Of a stretch of 64,000 nucleotides of DNA, positions 37,306 to 46,137 are shown piece by piece. Source of the stretch: Psychrobacter arenosus (GTDB lineage Bacteria; Pseudomonadota; Gammaproteobacteria; Pseudomonadales; Moraxellaceae); the NCBI RefSeq assembly GCF_904848165.1, contig NZ_LR884459.1:3632887-3696886 (forward strand). Reading direction: 5' to 3'. The translations under genes were made by a program, and so were the position numbers. Under the pieces are notes generated by a model that saw only the letters and a program-made list of their open reading frames with translations, was not told the DNA's origin and made no database searches. The stretch's first letter is position 1. Each line of letters starts with the position of its first letter.

Positions 37306-38154
37306 TTAAAGCCCCAACGCTTCTACTAAACGCTTATTAGGTTGCACTTTATTCATACTATAAAAATGAATAGCCGGCACCCCTTCTTTAATAAGACGCT
37401 CACACAATTGTAATACTACTTCAAAGCCAAACTGACGAATAGCTTTGCTATCATCCCCATAGTCCGCCAATTGTCTGCGAATATAGCGCGGAATATCAGC
37501 CCCACAACTGTCAGCAAAACGTATCAAGTTGCTAGCATTAATAATTGGCATAATACCGGCTACTAACGGATGCGCCTCGGTATCGATACCCTTTTTCTCT
37601 ACAGCATCGCGTAAGTAAAGATAGCTGTCTGCGTTATAGAAAAATTGCGTAATTGCCGTATTCGCGCCTGCATTGAATTTGTTCACTAGATTGCTGATAT
37701 CAAATTCAAAACTACGCGCTTGCGGATGCATCTCTGGGTAAGCGGCGACTTCAATCTGGAAGTGATCTCCAGAATAATCGCGGATAAACTTAACCAAATC
37801 GAGAGCAAAAGGCAATTCGCCCATGCCGACCTGCCCGGAAGGCAAGTCACCACGTAGCGCTACTAAGCGTTGGATACCTTGAGCTTTATAACGGTCTAAC
37901 AGCTCAGCGATTTGCGCCTTACTATCACCAATACAAGATAAATGCGGTGCAATAGGGGTATCACTACGCTCGCATAAACTATCGACGATATCTAAGGTAC
38001 GTGTACGAGTAGAGCCACCCGCGCCGTAAGTCACTGAAAAGTACTTAGGCGCTAGAGTATTTAACTCATCGAAGGTCGTCAGTAGTTTTTCTTTACCCTG
38101 ATCAGTCTGGGTTGGGAAAAACTCAAAAGAGATATTTGGCTTATGTAAAGACAC
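37306..38154 (-). CDS. metF: 5,10-methylenetetrahydrofolate reductase
   Basis: MetF is the FAD enzyme that reduces methylene-THF to 5-methyl-THF for methionine synthase. Conserved parts are ISFEFFPTQTDQG with the catalytic Glu region, VTYGAGGSTR, APHLSCIG, LRGDLPSG, and the ITQFFYNADSYL segment. The 282 residues match the bacterial type without the regulatory domain of eukaryotes. The start is a GTG at 38154, and its Shine-Dalgarno sequence AAGGAGA overlaps the stop of ahcY ten bases upstream. The two genes are thus one operon that recycles homocysteine, behind an SAH riboswitch. Confidence 0.97.
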   Translation of the reverse strand: MSLHKPNISFEFFPTQTDQGKEKLLTTFDELNTLAPKYFSVTYGAGGSTRTRTLDIVDSLCERSDTPIAPHLSCIGDSKAQIAELLDRYKAQGIQRLVALRGDLPSGQVGMGELPFALDLVKFIRDYSGDHFQIEVAAYPEMHPQARSFEFDISNLVNKFNAGANTAITQFFYNADSYLYLRDAVEKKGIDTEAHPLVAGIMPIINASNLIRFADSCGADIPRYIRRQLADYGDDSKAIRQFGFEVVLQLCERLIKEGVPAIHFYSMNKVQPNKRLVEALGL

Positions 38155-38164
38155 CTATCTCTCC

Positions 38165-39598
38165 TTAGTATTTATAATCATCAGGCTTGAATGGGCCGTC
38201 AACTGTTACGCCCAGATAGTCAGCTTGCTCTGGAGTTAGCTTAGTCATAACGCCATTGAAACCAGCGACCATAGCGGCAGCTACTTCTTCATCAAGCTTC
38301 TTCGGCAAGACTTTAACGTATAAGTTGTCCGTACGCTGATCGGCAGGCAGCTCAGCAAATTTCTCTTCGAACAGATACATTTGCGCCAGTACTTGGTTGG
38401 CAAACGAGCCATCCATGATACGTGATGGGTGACCGGTAGCATTACCTAAGTTGACCAAACGGCCTTCAGAAAGAAGAATCAGGTAATCGCCTTCCGCTTC
38501 AGAGCGATAGATTTGATGTACTTGTGGCTTAATCTCGACCCAGCGCCAGTTATCACGCATAAATTGGGTATCGATTTCAGTATCAAAGTGACCGATGTTA
38601 CAAACTACTGAGCCTGATTTTAAGGCCGCTAGCATATGCTTATCACAAACGTGATAGTTACCCGTAGTAGTAACGATTAAGTCGGTGTCTTGTAGTAGGC
38701 GGGTATTGATAGCCTCTGCAGTGCCGGTATTGTCGCCGGCATTATAAGGAGAAACGACTTCATAGCCGTCCATACAAGCCTGCATCGCACAGATAGGGTC
38801 AACTTCTGAGACGCGAACAATCATGCCTTCTTGACGCAAGCTTTGTGCTGAGCCTTTACCCACATCGCCATAACCGATGACTAGGGCACGACGGCCTGCT
38901 AGTAACATATCGGTAGCGCGTTTGATAGCGTCGTTTAAGCTATGGCGGCAGCCGTATTTGTTGTCATTTTTAGACTTAGTTACCGCATCATTGACGTTGA
39001 TAGCCGGTACTTTTAGCGTACCTTTATTCAACATATCGATTAGGCGATGCACACCCGTAGTAGTCTCTTCAGAGATACCATGCATGTTTTCTAACATCTG
39101 CGGGTATTCGTTATGGATTAATGCAGTTAAGTCACCGCCATCATCCAAAATTAGGTTGGCATCCCACAATTCGCCAGACGCTTCGCCGCCCACGTGGATT
39201 TGCTGACGCAGACACCAGTCATACTCTTCATTAGTCTCGCCTTTCCAAGCATAGACAGAGATACCAGCAGCGGCCATAGCAGCAGCAGCATGGTCTTGGG
39301 TAGAGAAAATGTTGCACGAAGTCCAACGTACTTCAGCGCCTAGGGCGATTAAAGTCTCAATTAGAACCGCGGTTTGAATCGTCATGTGGATACAACCGAC
39401 GATTTTAGCACCCTTTAATGGTTGCTCAGCTTCATAGCGACGACGCAGACCCATTAGGGCAGGCATCTCAGCTTCGGCTAAAGAAATCTCACGACGACCG
39501 TAGTCCGCTTGACTGATGTCAGCTACTTTATAATCGGTGAAAGAGGGATCGATGGTATGGGCAGATGCGGTCAAGCCAGCATTAGACACTGCGTCCAT
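38165..39598 (-). CDS. ahcY: Adenosylhomocysteinase
   Basis: AhcY hydrolyses S-adenosylhomocysteine to homocysteine and adenosine with bound NAD, removing an inhibitor of methyltransferases. Key segments are [16 protein letters not shown] near the N-terminus, [19 protein letters not shown] sequence ([16 protein letters not shown]), the catalytic [13 protein letters not shown], and the NAD-binding [15 protein letters not shown]. The C-terminal end FKPDDYKY is typical, including the terminal KxxY. The 477 residues include the 40-residue insertion known from many bacterial enzymes. A ribosome site UAGGAG precedes the ATG. It is the first gene of the ahcY-metF operon. Confidence 0.98.
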   Translation of the reverse strand: MDAVSNAGLTASAHTIDPSFTDYKVADISQADYGRREISLAEAEMPALMGLRRRYEAEQPLKGAKIVGCIHMTIQTAVLIETLIALGAEVRWTSCNIFSTQDHAAAAMAAAGISVYAWKGETNEEYDWCLRQQIHVGGEASGELWDANLILDDGGDLTALIHNEYPQMLENMHGISEETTTGVHRLIDMLNKGTLKVPAINVNDAVTKSKNDNKYGCRHSLNDAIKRATDMLLAGRRALVIGYGDVGKGSAQSLRQEGMIVRVSEVDPICAMQACMDGYEVVSPYNAGDNTGTAEAINTRLLQDTDLIVTTTGNYHVCDKHMLAALKSGSVVCNIGHFDTEIDTQFMRDNWRWVEIKPQVHQIYRSEAEGDYLILLSEGRLVNLGNATGHPSRIMDGSFANQVLAQMYLFEEKFAELPADQRTDNLYVKVLPKKLDEEVAAAMVAGFNGVMTKLTPEQADYLGVTVDGPFKPDDYKY

Positions 39599-39642
39599 AA
39601 TATGCTCCTATCAAAAGCTTAAGTGATAAAAAGAATAATAAC

Positions 39643-39805
39643 GCAGGTGCCGTTGTTTGCGATTAAAAACCCCATGTCTCTAACGCATACCGAGCCTAAC
39701 ATCTGTGCCTATACGCAAAATTCGGTATAAACAGATAGGCCAAATTACTGTTTTTATGCGCGTAACTTGGCTTATTTGGGAGATGGTGCAACACCTCTCG
39801 GCGGA
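39643..39805 (-). promoter_or_regulatory. S-adenosylhomocysteine (SAH) riboswitch, enlarged form
   Basis: Read on the minus strand in the leader of ahcY. The P1 strands are CCGAG (39797-39801) and CUCGG (39690-39694), the latter in the family-typical context AGGCUCGG. CAUC and GAUG close the adjacent P2. The pseudoknot is AGGUGU just after the first P1 strand pairing with GCACCU, in the family-like context CAACGGCACCUG (about 39643-39655). Between the P2 strands lie about 85 extra bases that can form two hairpins, one of ten pairs (GCCAAGUUAC/GUAAUUUGGC). The RNA ends about 45 bases before the start codon. SAH riboswitches normally turn on ahcY when SAH rises. Confidence 0.87.
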
Positions 39806-39925
39806 GGTTATTGTAATGCAAGCCAATGTTTTTGTCATTCCCTGAAGTGGTATTGTTAGGTATTAACTTCATTACGCTACTGTCTAATAACAAGTTGTAT
39901 TGAACAAACGGCTTAAATCCACCTA

Positions 39926-39957
39926 TAAAAAAACGCCACCCTAAAGTGACGTTTTGT
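39926..39957 (-). terminator. Intrinsic terminator of the BtuB-like gene
   Basis: AAAACGTCAC-TTTAGG-GTGGCGTTTTTTT on the minus strand, with one G-T type mismatch in the stem and a T-run, 45 bases past the receptor stop codon. Confidence 0.8.
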
Positions 39958-39999
39958 GATTAGCCTACTAGCTATACAGATTTAAATTTACAGAGCTAA

Positions 40000-41943
40000 T
40001 TAATAGAAGTTATAAGTTAGCGAGGTAAAGAAATTGGTGCCGTCTTGGCTGTAGCGATCACCAAATGCTTCATTAGTCGTATAATTTTTATTGGTTACGT
40101 TGTTTATGCGACTGGTTAGGGTTAAGTTGGGATTAACGTAATAATTACCGCTTAAATTAAATAATGTGTAATCATCAATAGAAGTGCTATTATCTGCTGA
40201 ATTGTAACGTTCTCCACTATATTCTGCTTCAGCTCTAACATCAAATTTGGTAGCTTGATAGCCTATATAAGCTAATCCCGTATGCTCAGGTCGAAAAACT
40301 AATTGCTTGCCTTTATTAGGACCAGAACGGTTTTCAGCATTGGTATAAGTATATTGGCCGCCTAATAAGACATTGCTAAATTGCCAATCTGAAGTAACGC
40401 TATAACCTGACAGTTTAGCTCTATCGATATTAGTGGCTTTATATTTATAAGTTATTGGATCAGAAACATTGTCAATTAGATCACTAACATTGCTATTAAA
40501 GCCGGTGATACGAGTAATCTGATTATTAGTATTAGATTCAATAAATACTTCTAAGTTATTACTTTTCTCAACTTTTAAATCTTCGTTTGGAACGTAATAT
40601 GCGCTTTCAATATAAAGATCGTTGAGCGAAGGAGCTCTATAACCGGTAGCAAAGCTGGTGCCAAGACGTAATGTTGGTGCTAAGTTAGCAGCAAAGCCTA
40701 AGCTATAAACGGTTTCATTATCAAACTGAGAGTTATCATCATAGCGGACGTTAGCTTGTAAATCATAAGCATCCTGAGCAATCTGATATCCGATAAAGCC
40801 ACTTTTAATCGTTCGTTCATTTTCTTTAAAGCTGTCCGAGCCATTGCTAGGAGTATTATCGGTTAAATCAACCTGCTGCTTTAGCCATTCAGCGCCTGCT
40901 TGCATTTGGCCCACAGGAAGCTTATAGATGCTTAAAAGATTAGCTTGTTTCTGCTTAGTTTCAAACTGATCGCCGATTTTGTTATCAAGTTTATCCAGGC
41001 TACCACCACCGCTTAAACGCAGTGTTAATTTATCATTCTCGAATTGTGTAAAAGCAGATGCTGCGCCATTTTTCTGATCTATCTCTGCGTTAGGAGTGCC
41101 GCCATAAGCATCAAACTCAGAAGTAGATTTAGCTAGTAGACCACTAGCACCTACCATAACGTTATTGGTTAAAGGAATGCTAGCATTTAAAGAGAAGTTA
41201 TTACTTTTAAAGCCATCATCATCCTTATTAATACCGGTTTGATACTCAAGAGCACTAATCCCATCCGTTTGATTGCGGTTAGCAGATAAGCTTAGTCTCG
41301 CACCTTGCTCATTAGCAAACTGTGCTGTAGCCCCATAGAGATAATGATCATGTGAGCCTACACCTGCAGTAACAGAAAATTGGTTGTCTGCTGCCTCTGC
41401 ACCTTTTGTAAATATCTGAATCACTCCACCCATAGCATCAGAACCATATACACTCGAACCTGAAGCGCCATATACTATTTCAATACGGTCGATTTGGTCA
41501 GCAGGTAATAGGCCTAGGGCGGGCTGGCCAGTAGACATAGAACCATAACGAATGCCGTCGATTAATACTAAAACACGTTTACTGTCATAGCCACGAATAT
41601 ATAGATTACTACTAGCGCCTAAATCACCATCCTGTTTAATACTAAAGCCTGGTTGACGTTTGAGTACTTCTAATACCGTTTGACCGCGATAGCGTTGTAA
41701 CTCTTGGCTATCAACGATTCTAGTCTGAGCAATAGTATTAGTCACCTTAGTAGGCGCACGCGTCGCCGTAACCACAAGCTCATCAAGTTCAGTCGTTGGC
41801 GACGTCTCAGCGTTGATGACCTCTTTTGCATTAATCACAGAAGGTAGGACGGCTTGGCTTATGGCAGGAGCGCATAGGCCCATCGCGGTCAGTAAGCATA
41901 AACGCAGGGTAGAAGGCGTGGCAATACGAGTAGATATAGACAT
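40000..41943 (-). CDS. TonB-dependent receptor, BtuB-like
   Basis: An outer-membrane active transporter. The ATG at 41943 gives a signal peptide (basic N-terminus, hydrophobic core, cleavage near ISQA); the frame extends 18 codons upstream. A TonB box is visible as DELVVTATRAP. The plug domain contains VLVLIDGIRYGS and IEIVYGASGSSVYGSDAMGGVIQI, and the beta-barrel ends in the C-terminal signature SLTYNFY. Size (about 650) and plug sequence best fit the vitamin B12 receptor BtuB, but small siderophore receptors cannot be ruled out. No cobalamin riboswitch was found upstream and no btu or tonB gene is nearby. Confidence 0.9.
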   Translation of the reverse strand: MSISTRIATPSTLRLCLLTAMGLCAPAISQAVLPSVINAKEVINAETSPTTELDELVVTATRAPTKVTNTIAQTRIVDSQELQRYRGQTVLEVLKRQPGFSIKQDGDLGASSNLYIRGYDSKRVLVLIDGIRYGSMSTGQPALGLLPADQIDRIEIVYGASGSSVYGSDAMGGVIQIFTKGAEAADNQFSVTAGVGSHDHYLYGATAQFANEQGARLSLSANRNQTDGISALEYQTGINKDDDGFKSNNFSLNASIPLTNNVMVGASGLLAKSTSEFDAYGGTPNAEIDQKNGAASAFTQFENDKLTLRLSGGGSLDKLDNKIGDQFETKQKQANLLSIYKLPVGQMQAGAEWLKQQVDLTDNTPSNGSDSFKENERTIKSGFIGYQIAQDAYDLQANVRYDDNSQFDNETVYSLGFAANLAPTLRLGTSFATGYRAPSLNDLYIESAYYVPNEDLKVEKSNNLEVFIESNTNNQITRITGFNSNVSDLIDNVSDPITYKYKATNIDRAKLSGYSVTSDWQFSNVLLGGQYTYTNAENRSGPNKGKQLVFRPEHTGLAYIGYQATKFDVRAEAEYSGERYNSADNSTSIDDYTLFNLSGNYYVNPNLTLTSRINNVTNKNYTTNEAFGDRYSQDGTNFFTSLTYNFY

Positions 41944-42238
41944 AACAGACCTTAGTAAGGCTAACGTAAGATTTAGATACAAAATGAAAGCGGCCATTAT
42001 CGTAAAATTACCGAGTTTAATAAACCTTTTTGTCTGACTATTTCTTCATCATAAGCTGAATCAAATTCAACTGAGCGCGAAACTGGTCTTAATAATATGA
42101 CACAGTGTCACCTTCTTTACCTAAAATTGTTATCATAGCGACACGAAACTTCAGTAGGATAACGCGGCTATTCCTTGTAGTTTCGCTAAAGTTTTTAACC
42201 TTTTACCTTCACCCCTAGCCATAAGCTATGAGTTGTTT

Positions 42239-44074
42239 ATGACCTTTAAAGATATTTTTAAACCTGCTAAGTCTGCTCCTAATTCTTCTGTTTCGCACCA
42301 TAGCACTATTTATTCTGGTGCTGCTAAACCCACAAAAAGACCGGCTGATAATAAAACCTCAGGGCAACAAGCTAGCCTATGGATACTGCGTGGTTTAGTC
42401 GTGTTAGTACTGAACCTATTTGCCATGCAGGCCAGTTTTGCCATAAGTCCAATAGACACGGGAGTAGGGGGCAGTGCAGAAAGTGAGGAAAGTACAGATA
42501 CCAAAGATCCTTTTGGTCGTGATACACCGCGTCATACTGTACAAGGATTTCTTAGTGCGCTAGCTGCTAACGATACTTTGCTGGCGAGCAATTACTTAAA
42601 CCTTTCTAAATCCGATAACCCAACCACAGCCGTGCGCCAATTAAAGCAGGCTTTGGATGCGGGCGGCCGTTTTCAACAAGAGCTGCAGATTAATAATACT
42701 CCAGAGGGCAGTCTTAATGACCAACTGCCGCCGAGCCAAGAGAAAGTCGGTAGCATTAATGTCGCTGATAAAAGTGTCAATCTAATCTTAGAGCGCGTCG
42801 TTGCCAGTAGTGGGGATCAATATTGGCAGTTTTCTGCAGAGACGATAAAGGCGGTACCGGATGTCTTAGAAAATGTAGAGCCGACTTTGGTCAATCGCTA
42901 CACTGTAGATTTTTTAAATGATAAAAAAATATTTGGCTACGATATCTCGCATATGACCGCGGTAGTCATTTTAGCCTTGGTAACCTTTATTCTAGCCTAT
43001 CTGTTGGTATGGCTTTTTTATCATCTCACCAATTTCCTATACCCTAAGTTACGTAATAAGCCCTTACCGCTTACCGACAACGTCATCTTACCGATGGCCG
43101 TAGTCATTATGGCCAGTCTCTTGTCTGAGATTATGGTATACGCCGGGGTTTCGGTCACAGTACGTGAGCCCGTCAATCGCTTGACGGACATAGCCTCATG
43201 GTTGGCGATGACTTGGTTACTATTGCGCGTCATCGATGCGGTATTTAATCGGGCTGAGCATTTAAGCTATAAAAAGAACTATACCGAACGGGTTTCTATC
43301 TTAGGACTACTAAGAAAACTGACCAAAGCGTTACTGCTTATCTTTGCAGTGATTGTAATCTTCGGCAACTTAGGGTTTGACTTAACCACAGGGATAGCCG
43401 CATTAGGGGTCGGTGGTTTGGCCTTAGCACTGGGTGCGCAAAAGACCATCGAAAACTTAGTAGGTAGCGTGGTCGTAGTAGCAGATTCACCCGTGAGAGT
43501 CGGCGATTACTGTAAGTTTGGCACTTATGAGGGGACGGTCATTGATATTGGTATTCGCTCGAGCCGCGTACGGACGTTAAACCGTACTATCGTGACGATT
43601 CCAAACGGTGACTTCTCTTCTATGCAGATTGAAAACTTTACCTCACGGGATATGTTCCGCTTCTACCATCATATTTACCTTAAACGTACGGCGGACATCG
43701 ATACGGTTTTTGCCTTAAATCAGCACTTAGATGAGTGTTTGAAGGAGCATGAGCTGACCAACCAAGAGTGGAACCAAGCGCATATCTCTGAGTTACGTCA
43801 GGATTGCTATGTCATTGAATTGCAAGCTTATGTCAATGCTAGCGGTGCTGCAGAATTCTATGGCAAGCAGGATATTCTTTTTGCTGACCTATTAAAAGAG
43901 TTGGATAAGTTTGATGTTGAGCAGGCGTTACCAACCCAGCAATTGATCGTCCATCAAGATGATGTCTCCGCGACTACTAGCGACAAAGTATTGGATTTAA
44001 ATAAAAAGAGTGCTGTAGCCTTGGATAAAGCATTTGCAGACGCTGCGCTTGATACAGATGGTAAGCAAGGATAG
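42239..44074 (+). CDS. MscS-family mechanosensitive channel
   Basis: A channel that opens under membrane tension to release solutes after osmotic downshock. The N-terminal half has a hydrophobic segment (about 48-66) and a periplasmic-looking region of about 160 residues. Then come several membrane helices. The pore-lining helix of the MscS domain is GIAALGVGGLALALGAQKTIENLVGS, read as its two halves around ALGAQKT, and is followed by the beta domain (VRVGDYCKFGTYEGTVIDIGIRSSR and TIVTIPNGDFSS, in part). A soluble C-terminal domain follows. The 611 residues are larger than E. coli MscS (286). The ATG at 42239 is preferred; the frame opens at a TTG two codons earlier. Confidence 0.92.
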   Translation: MTFKDIFKPAKSAPNSSVSHHSTIYSGAAKPTKRPADNKTSGQQASLWILRGLVVLVLNLFAMQASFAISPIDTGVGGSAESEESTDTKDPFGRDTPRHTVQGFLSALAANDTLLASNYLNLSKSDNPTTAVRQLKQALDAGGRFQQELQINNTPEGSLNDQLPPSQEKVGSINVADKSVNLILERVVASSGDQYWQFSAETIKAVPDVLENVEPTLVNRYTVDFLNDKKIFGYDISHMTAVVILALVTFILAYLLVWLFYHLTNFLYPKLRNKPLPLTDNVILPMAVVIMASLLSEIMVYAGVSVTVREPVNRLTDIASWLAMTWLLLRVIDAVFNRAEHLSYKKNYTERVSILGLLRKLTKALLLIFAVIVIFGNLGFDLTTGIAALGVGGLALALGAQKTIENLVGSVVVVADSPVRVGDYCKFGTYEGTVIDIGIRSSRVRTLNRTIVTIPNGDFSSMQIENFTSRDMFRFYHHIYLKRTADIDTVFALNQHLDECLKEHELTNQEWNQAHISELRQDCYVIELQAYVNASGAAEFYGKQDILFADLLKELDKFDVEQALPTQQLIVHQDDVSATTSDKVLDLNKKSAVALDKAFADAALDTDGKQG

Positions 44075-44135
44075 TAAGAAGACAGTTAATAGGCGCAATA
44101 CAGACTATAGCCATTAGCGTTATTAATTTTTCCAT

Positions 44136-44174
44136 AAAAAAAGACCACTAGCGTTATGTTAGTGGTCTTTTTTT
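44136..44174. terminator. Bidirectional intrinsic terminator
   Basis: AAAAAAAGACCACTA and TAGTGGTCTTTTTTT form a perfect 15-pair stem around a nine-base loop, after the MscS-type gene. Confidence 0.92.
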
Positions 44175-44194
44175 GGTGGGTTGTTAGGCTCTAA

Positions 44195-44235
44195 ATCCCT
44201 CCCTAGCCCTCCCTTTATAAAAGGGAGGGGAAAAA
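44195..44235. repeat. GC-rich hairpin resembling a dispersed intergenic repeat
   Basis: TCCCTCCCTAGCCCTCCC and the following GGGAGGGG arm form a hairpin (CCCTCCCTT / AAGGGAGGG). Similar C-rich and G-rich intergenic repeats are known in Moraxellaceae and Pasteurellaceae genomes. Only this copy was seen in the window. Confidence 0.4.
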
Positions 44236-44338
44236 TCTATTAAAATCTAGAAGGACTTGACTACCACCTTTTCCAAACGGGCTAAAAGCACTACTTTACA
44301 AGATGGAGATTTGTTTTAAACCCTCAATTAAGAAGTGT

Positions 44339-45079
44339 TTATTTAGCTTCTTTATCTTTATCAGTTTTAGTCTTTTTCAATAATACTAATACTGCACCAT
44401 TGCCACCATCTTTGGGCGGGGCAGAGACAAACGCTAAAACTTCAGGCAATTGACGCAACCAACCATTCACACAAGTTTTTAAGATAGCTTCTGTGCCTTT
44501 ACCATGGACAATTTTTACGACCGTTTCGTTATTGTTTTTTGCTTGATTCAATAGCGTAGTCATCGCCTCACGCGCCTGCTCAATAGAACAGCCATGAATA
44601 TCGACTGCATCGTACCAACGCATTTTACCTTGCTTTAATTGGTTAAACACTTTGGTCTGGATAGTAGGGTTCTTATAGCTAAGATAAGCATCGCCAGCAA
44701 CCGGGTTTAATAGCGCTTGCATATCAGACAAGCCAGCGCCTAGACCTTGCTCATCACTACCTTGCGCCGCAGCACGTTTAGATAAAGTCGTAGCGTCAGG
44801 TTTAGTGTTTTTTGCTGACTTAACCGGAGAGACTACGTTTTTATCTTCCATCTGCTTGACGCCAGCCATAGCTTGCATAAACAATACTTTGTCATCATCG
44901 ACATGCTCACTACCCATTTTCTTGACGGTTTTCTTAACCTGCTTTTGGGTAGGTAAGCTTACAGACTCAGTAGGTTTGCCGCCTTCTGTATCCGTTGCTG
45001 AGGTATCGCGACCGGTAGAAAGTTGGCCTTTAAGTGTTTTAAGTTGGTCTTGCATTTCTTTAGAGAATAAATTTGCCAT
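44339..45079 (-). CDS. Smr-domain protein
   Basis: The C-terminal half (about 150-240) is an Smr (small MutS-related) domain: DIHGCSIEQAREAM, the VVKIVHGKGTEAIL motif and VLAFVSAPPKDGGNGAVLVLLKK. Stand-alone Smr proteins of this SmrA/SmrB type cleave nucleic acid; SmrB cuts mRNA at collided ribosomes in E. coli. The N-terminal half is Lys/Thr/Ser/Gln-rich and not assignable. The first histidine motif reads DIHGCS rather than DLHG, a conservative change. It is about 105 bases downstream of trpC on the same strand and could be co-transcribed with the trp genes. Confidence 0.92.
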   Translation of the reverse strand: MANLFSKEMQDQLKTLKGQLSTGRDTSATDTEGGKPTESVSLPTQKQVKKTVKKMGSEHVDDDKVLFMQAMAGVKQMEDKNVVSPVKSAKNTKPDATTLSKRAAAQGSDEQGLGAGLSDMQALLNPVAGDAYLSYKNPTIQTKVFNQLKQGKMRWYDAVDIHGCSIEQAREAMTTLLNQAKNNNETVVKIVHGKGTEAILKTCVNGWLRQLPEVLAFVSAPPKDGGNGAVLVLLKKTKTDKDKEAK

Positions 45080-45184
45080 AAGAGTAATATCGTCTGAATA
45101 ATTTGGTTAAGTAAGGGATCATCGGTTGCCGTTTGCTAGGAGCTTATTGCGCTCTGTCACGGCATGACCGGTATGGGAGTTACC

Positions 45185-46030
45185 TTAGCGGTTTGCAGAA
45201 ACGCTCGCAAGTAAAGATTGTAACGCGTTGCCCGGATGATCGGTCTTCATAAACTGCTCACCAATCAAAAACAAGTGCATACCATGCGACTGCATTAAGG
45301 CAATATCGTCTGCGCTATGAATGCCACTTTCGGTGACTAATAGCGGGGCGGCTTCATCCTCTGTAAAGGCATTAAGTAAGACTTTTTTAAGGGTGACCGA
45401 GGTTTGTAAATCCACAGCAAAGGTGTTTAAGTCGCGGTTATTAATCCCATAGATATTATGGACTGAATGCGGCAGTTGCAGAGCGCGTAGCAATTCTTCT
45501 TCTGTATGCGTCTCAATTAATACATCCATACCGAGCTCAATACTGACTTGGTGTAGGGCTAGGGCAGTAGCGTCGTCTAAACAAGCCATAATCAGCAAAA
45601 TACAGTCGGCGCCCAATACGTACGATTGGTAGATTTGATAGACATCGACCATAAAGTCTTTACGTAAGGCAGGTAGCGAGCAGGCCGCCTTCGCCTCGCG
45701 CAGATAGTTATCATGACCCTGAAAATACTGCTCATCCGTCAAGACCGACAGACAGGTAGCACCGGCAGCTTCATACTGAGCTGCGAATTCAGCAGGGGCA
45801 AAGTTATGGTTAATGATGCCTTTAGAAGGTGAGGCTTTTTTAATCTCAGCGATGATACCAATATCGGCATTGCGTAGGGCATTGGCAAAGCCTCGGCGTG
45901 GTGTCGTAATAGCGGCAGCTTGCGCCTGTAAGTCTGCTAAAGACAAAACCGCTTGGGCAGCGGCCACTTCTTCATGTTTAGTAGCGACAATACGTTGTAA
46001 AACAGACGGAATTTCAGAGGTCGTGGTCAT
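45185..46030 (-). CDS. trpC: Indole-3-glycerol phosphate synthase
   Basis: TrpC closes the indole ring in tryptophan synthesis from CdRP. Conserved parts are VLQRIVATKHEEVA at the N-terminus, IIAEIKKASPSKGII (phosphate and substrate lysines), CLSVLTDEQYFQG, LRKDFMVDVYQI, GINNRDLNTF and VTESGIHSADD. It has 281 residues and is not fused to TrpF, unlike E. coli TrpC-TrpF. It is third in the trpGDC run, about 107 bases after trpD. Confidence 0.97.
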   Translation of the reverse strand: MTTTSEIPSVLQRIVATKHEEVAAAQAVLSLADLQAQAAAITTPRRGFANALRNADIGIIAEIKKASPSKGIINHNFAPAEFAAQYEAAGATCLSVLTDEQYFQGHDNYLREAKAACSLPALRKDFMVDVYQIYQSYVLGADCILLIMACLDDATALALHQVSIELGMDVLIETHTEEELLRALQLPHSVHNIYGINNRDLNTFAVDLQTSVTLKKVLLNAFTEDEAAPLLVTESGIHSADDIALMQSHGMHLFLIGEQFMKTDHPGNALQSLLASVSANR

Positions 46031-46137
46031 AATGCTCTCAGCAAAAATATAAACGGGGGTTAATACAGTAGTTATTAACAGGAGCTATTAACAGTCGTTA
46101 TTTAAATAGTAAAAGACTAGGTCGTTAACTGACTCGT

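Noticed and set aside
39696..39893. 65-residue open frame on the minus strand between the BtuB-like gene and ahcY
   Set aside because: It overlaps the SAH riboswitch, whose pairing explains the sequence, and has no ribosome site.
41944..42238. Cobalamin riboswitch before the BtuB-like gene
   Set aside because: No B12-box-like sequence was found on the appropriate strand.
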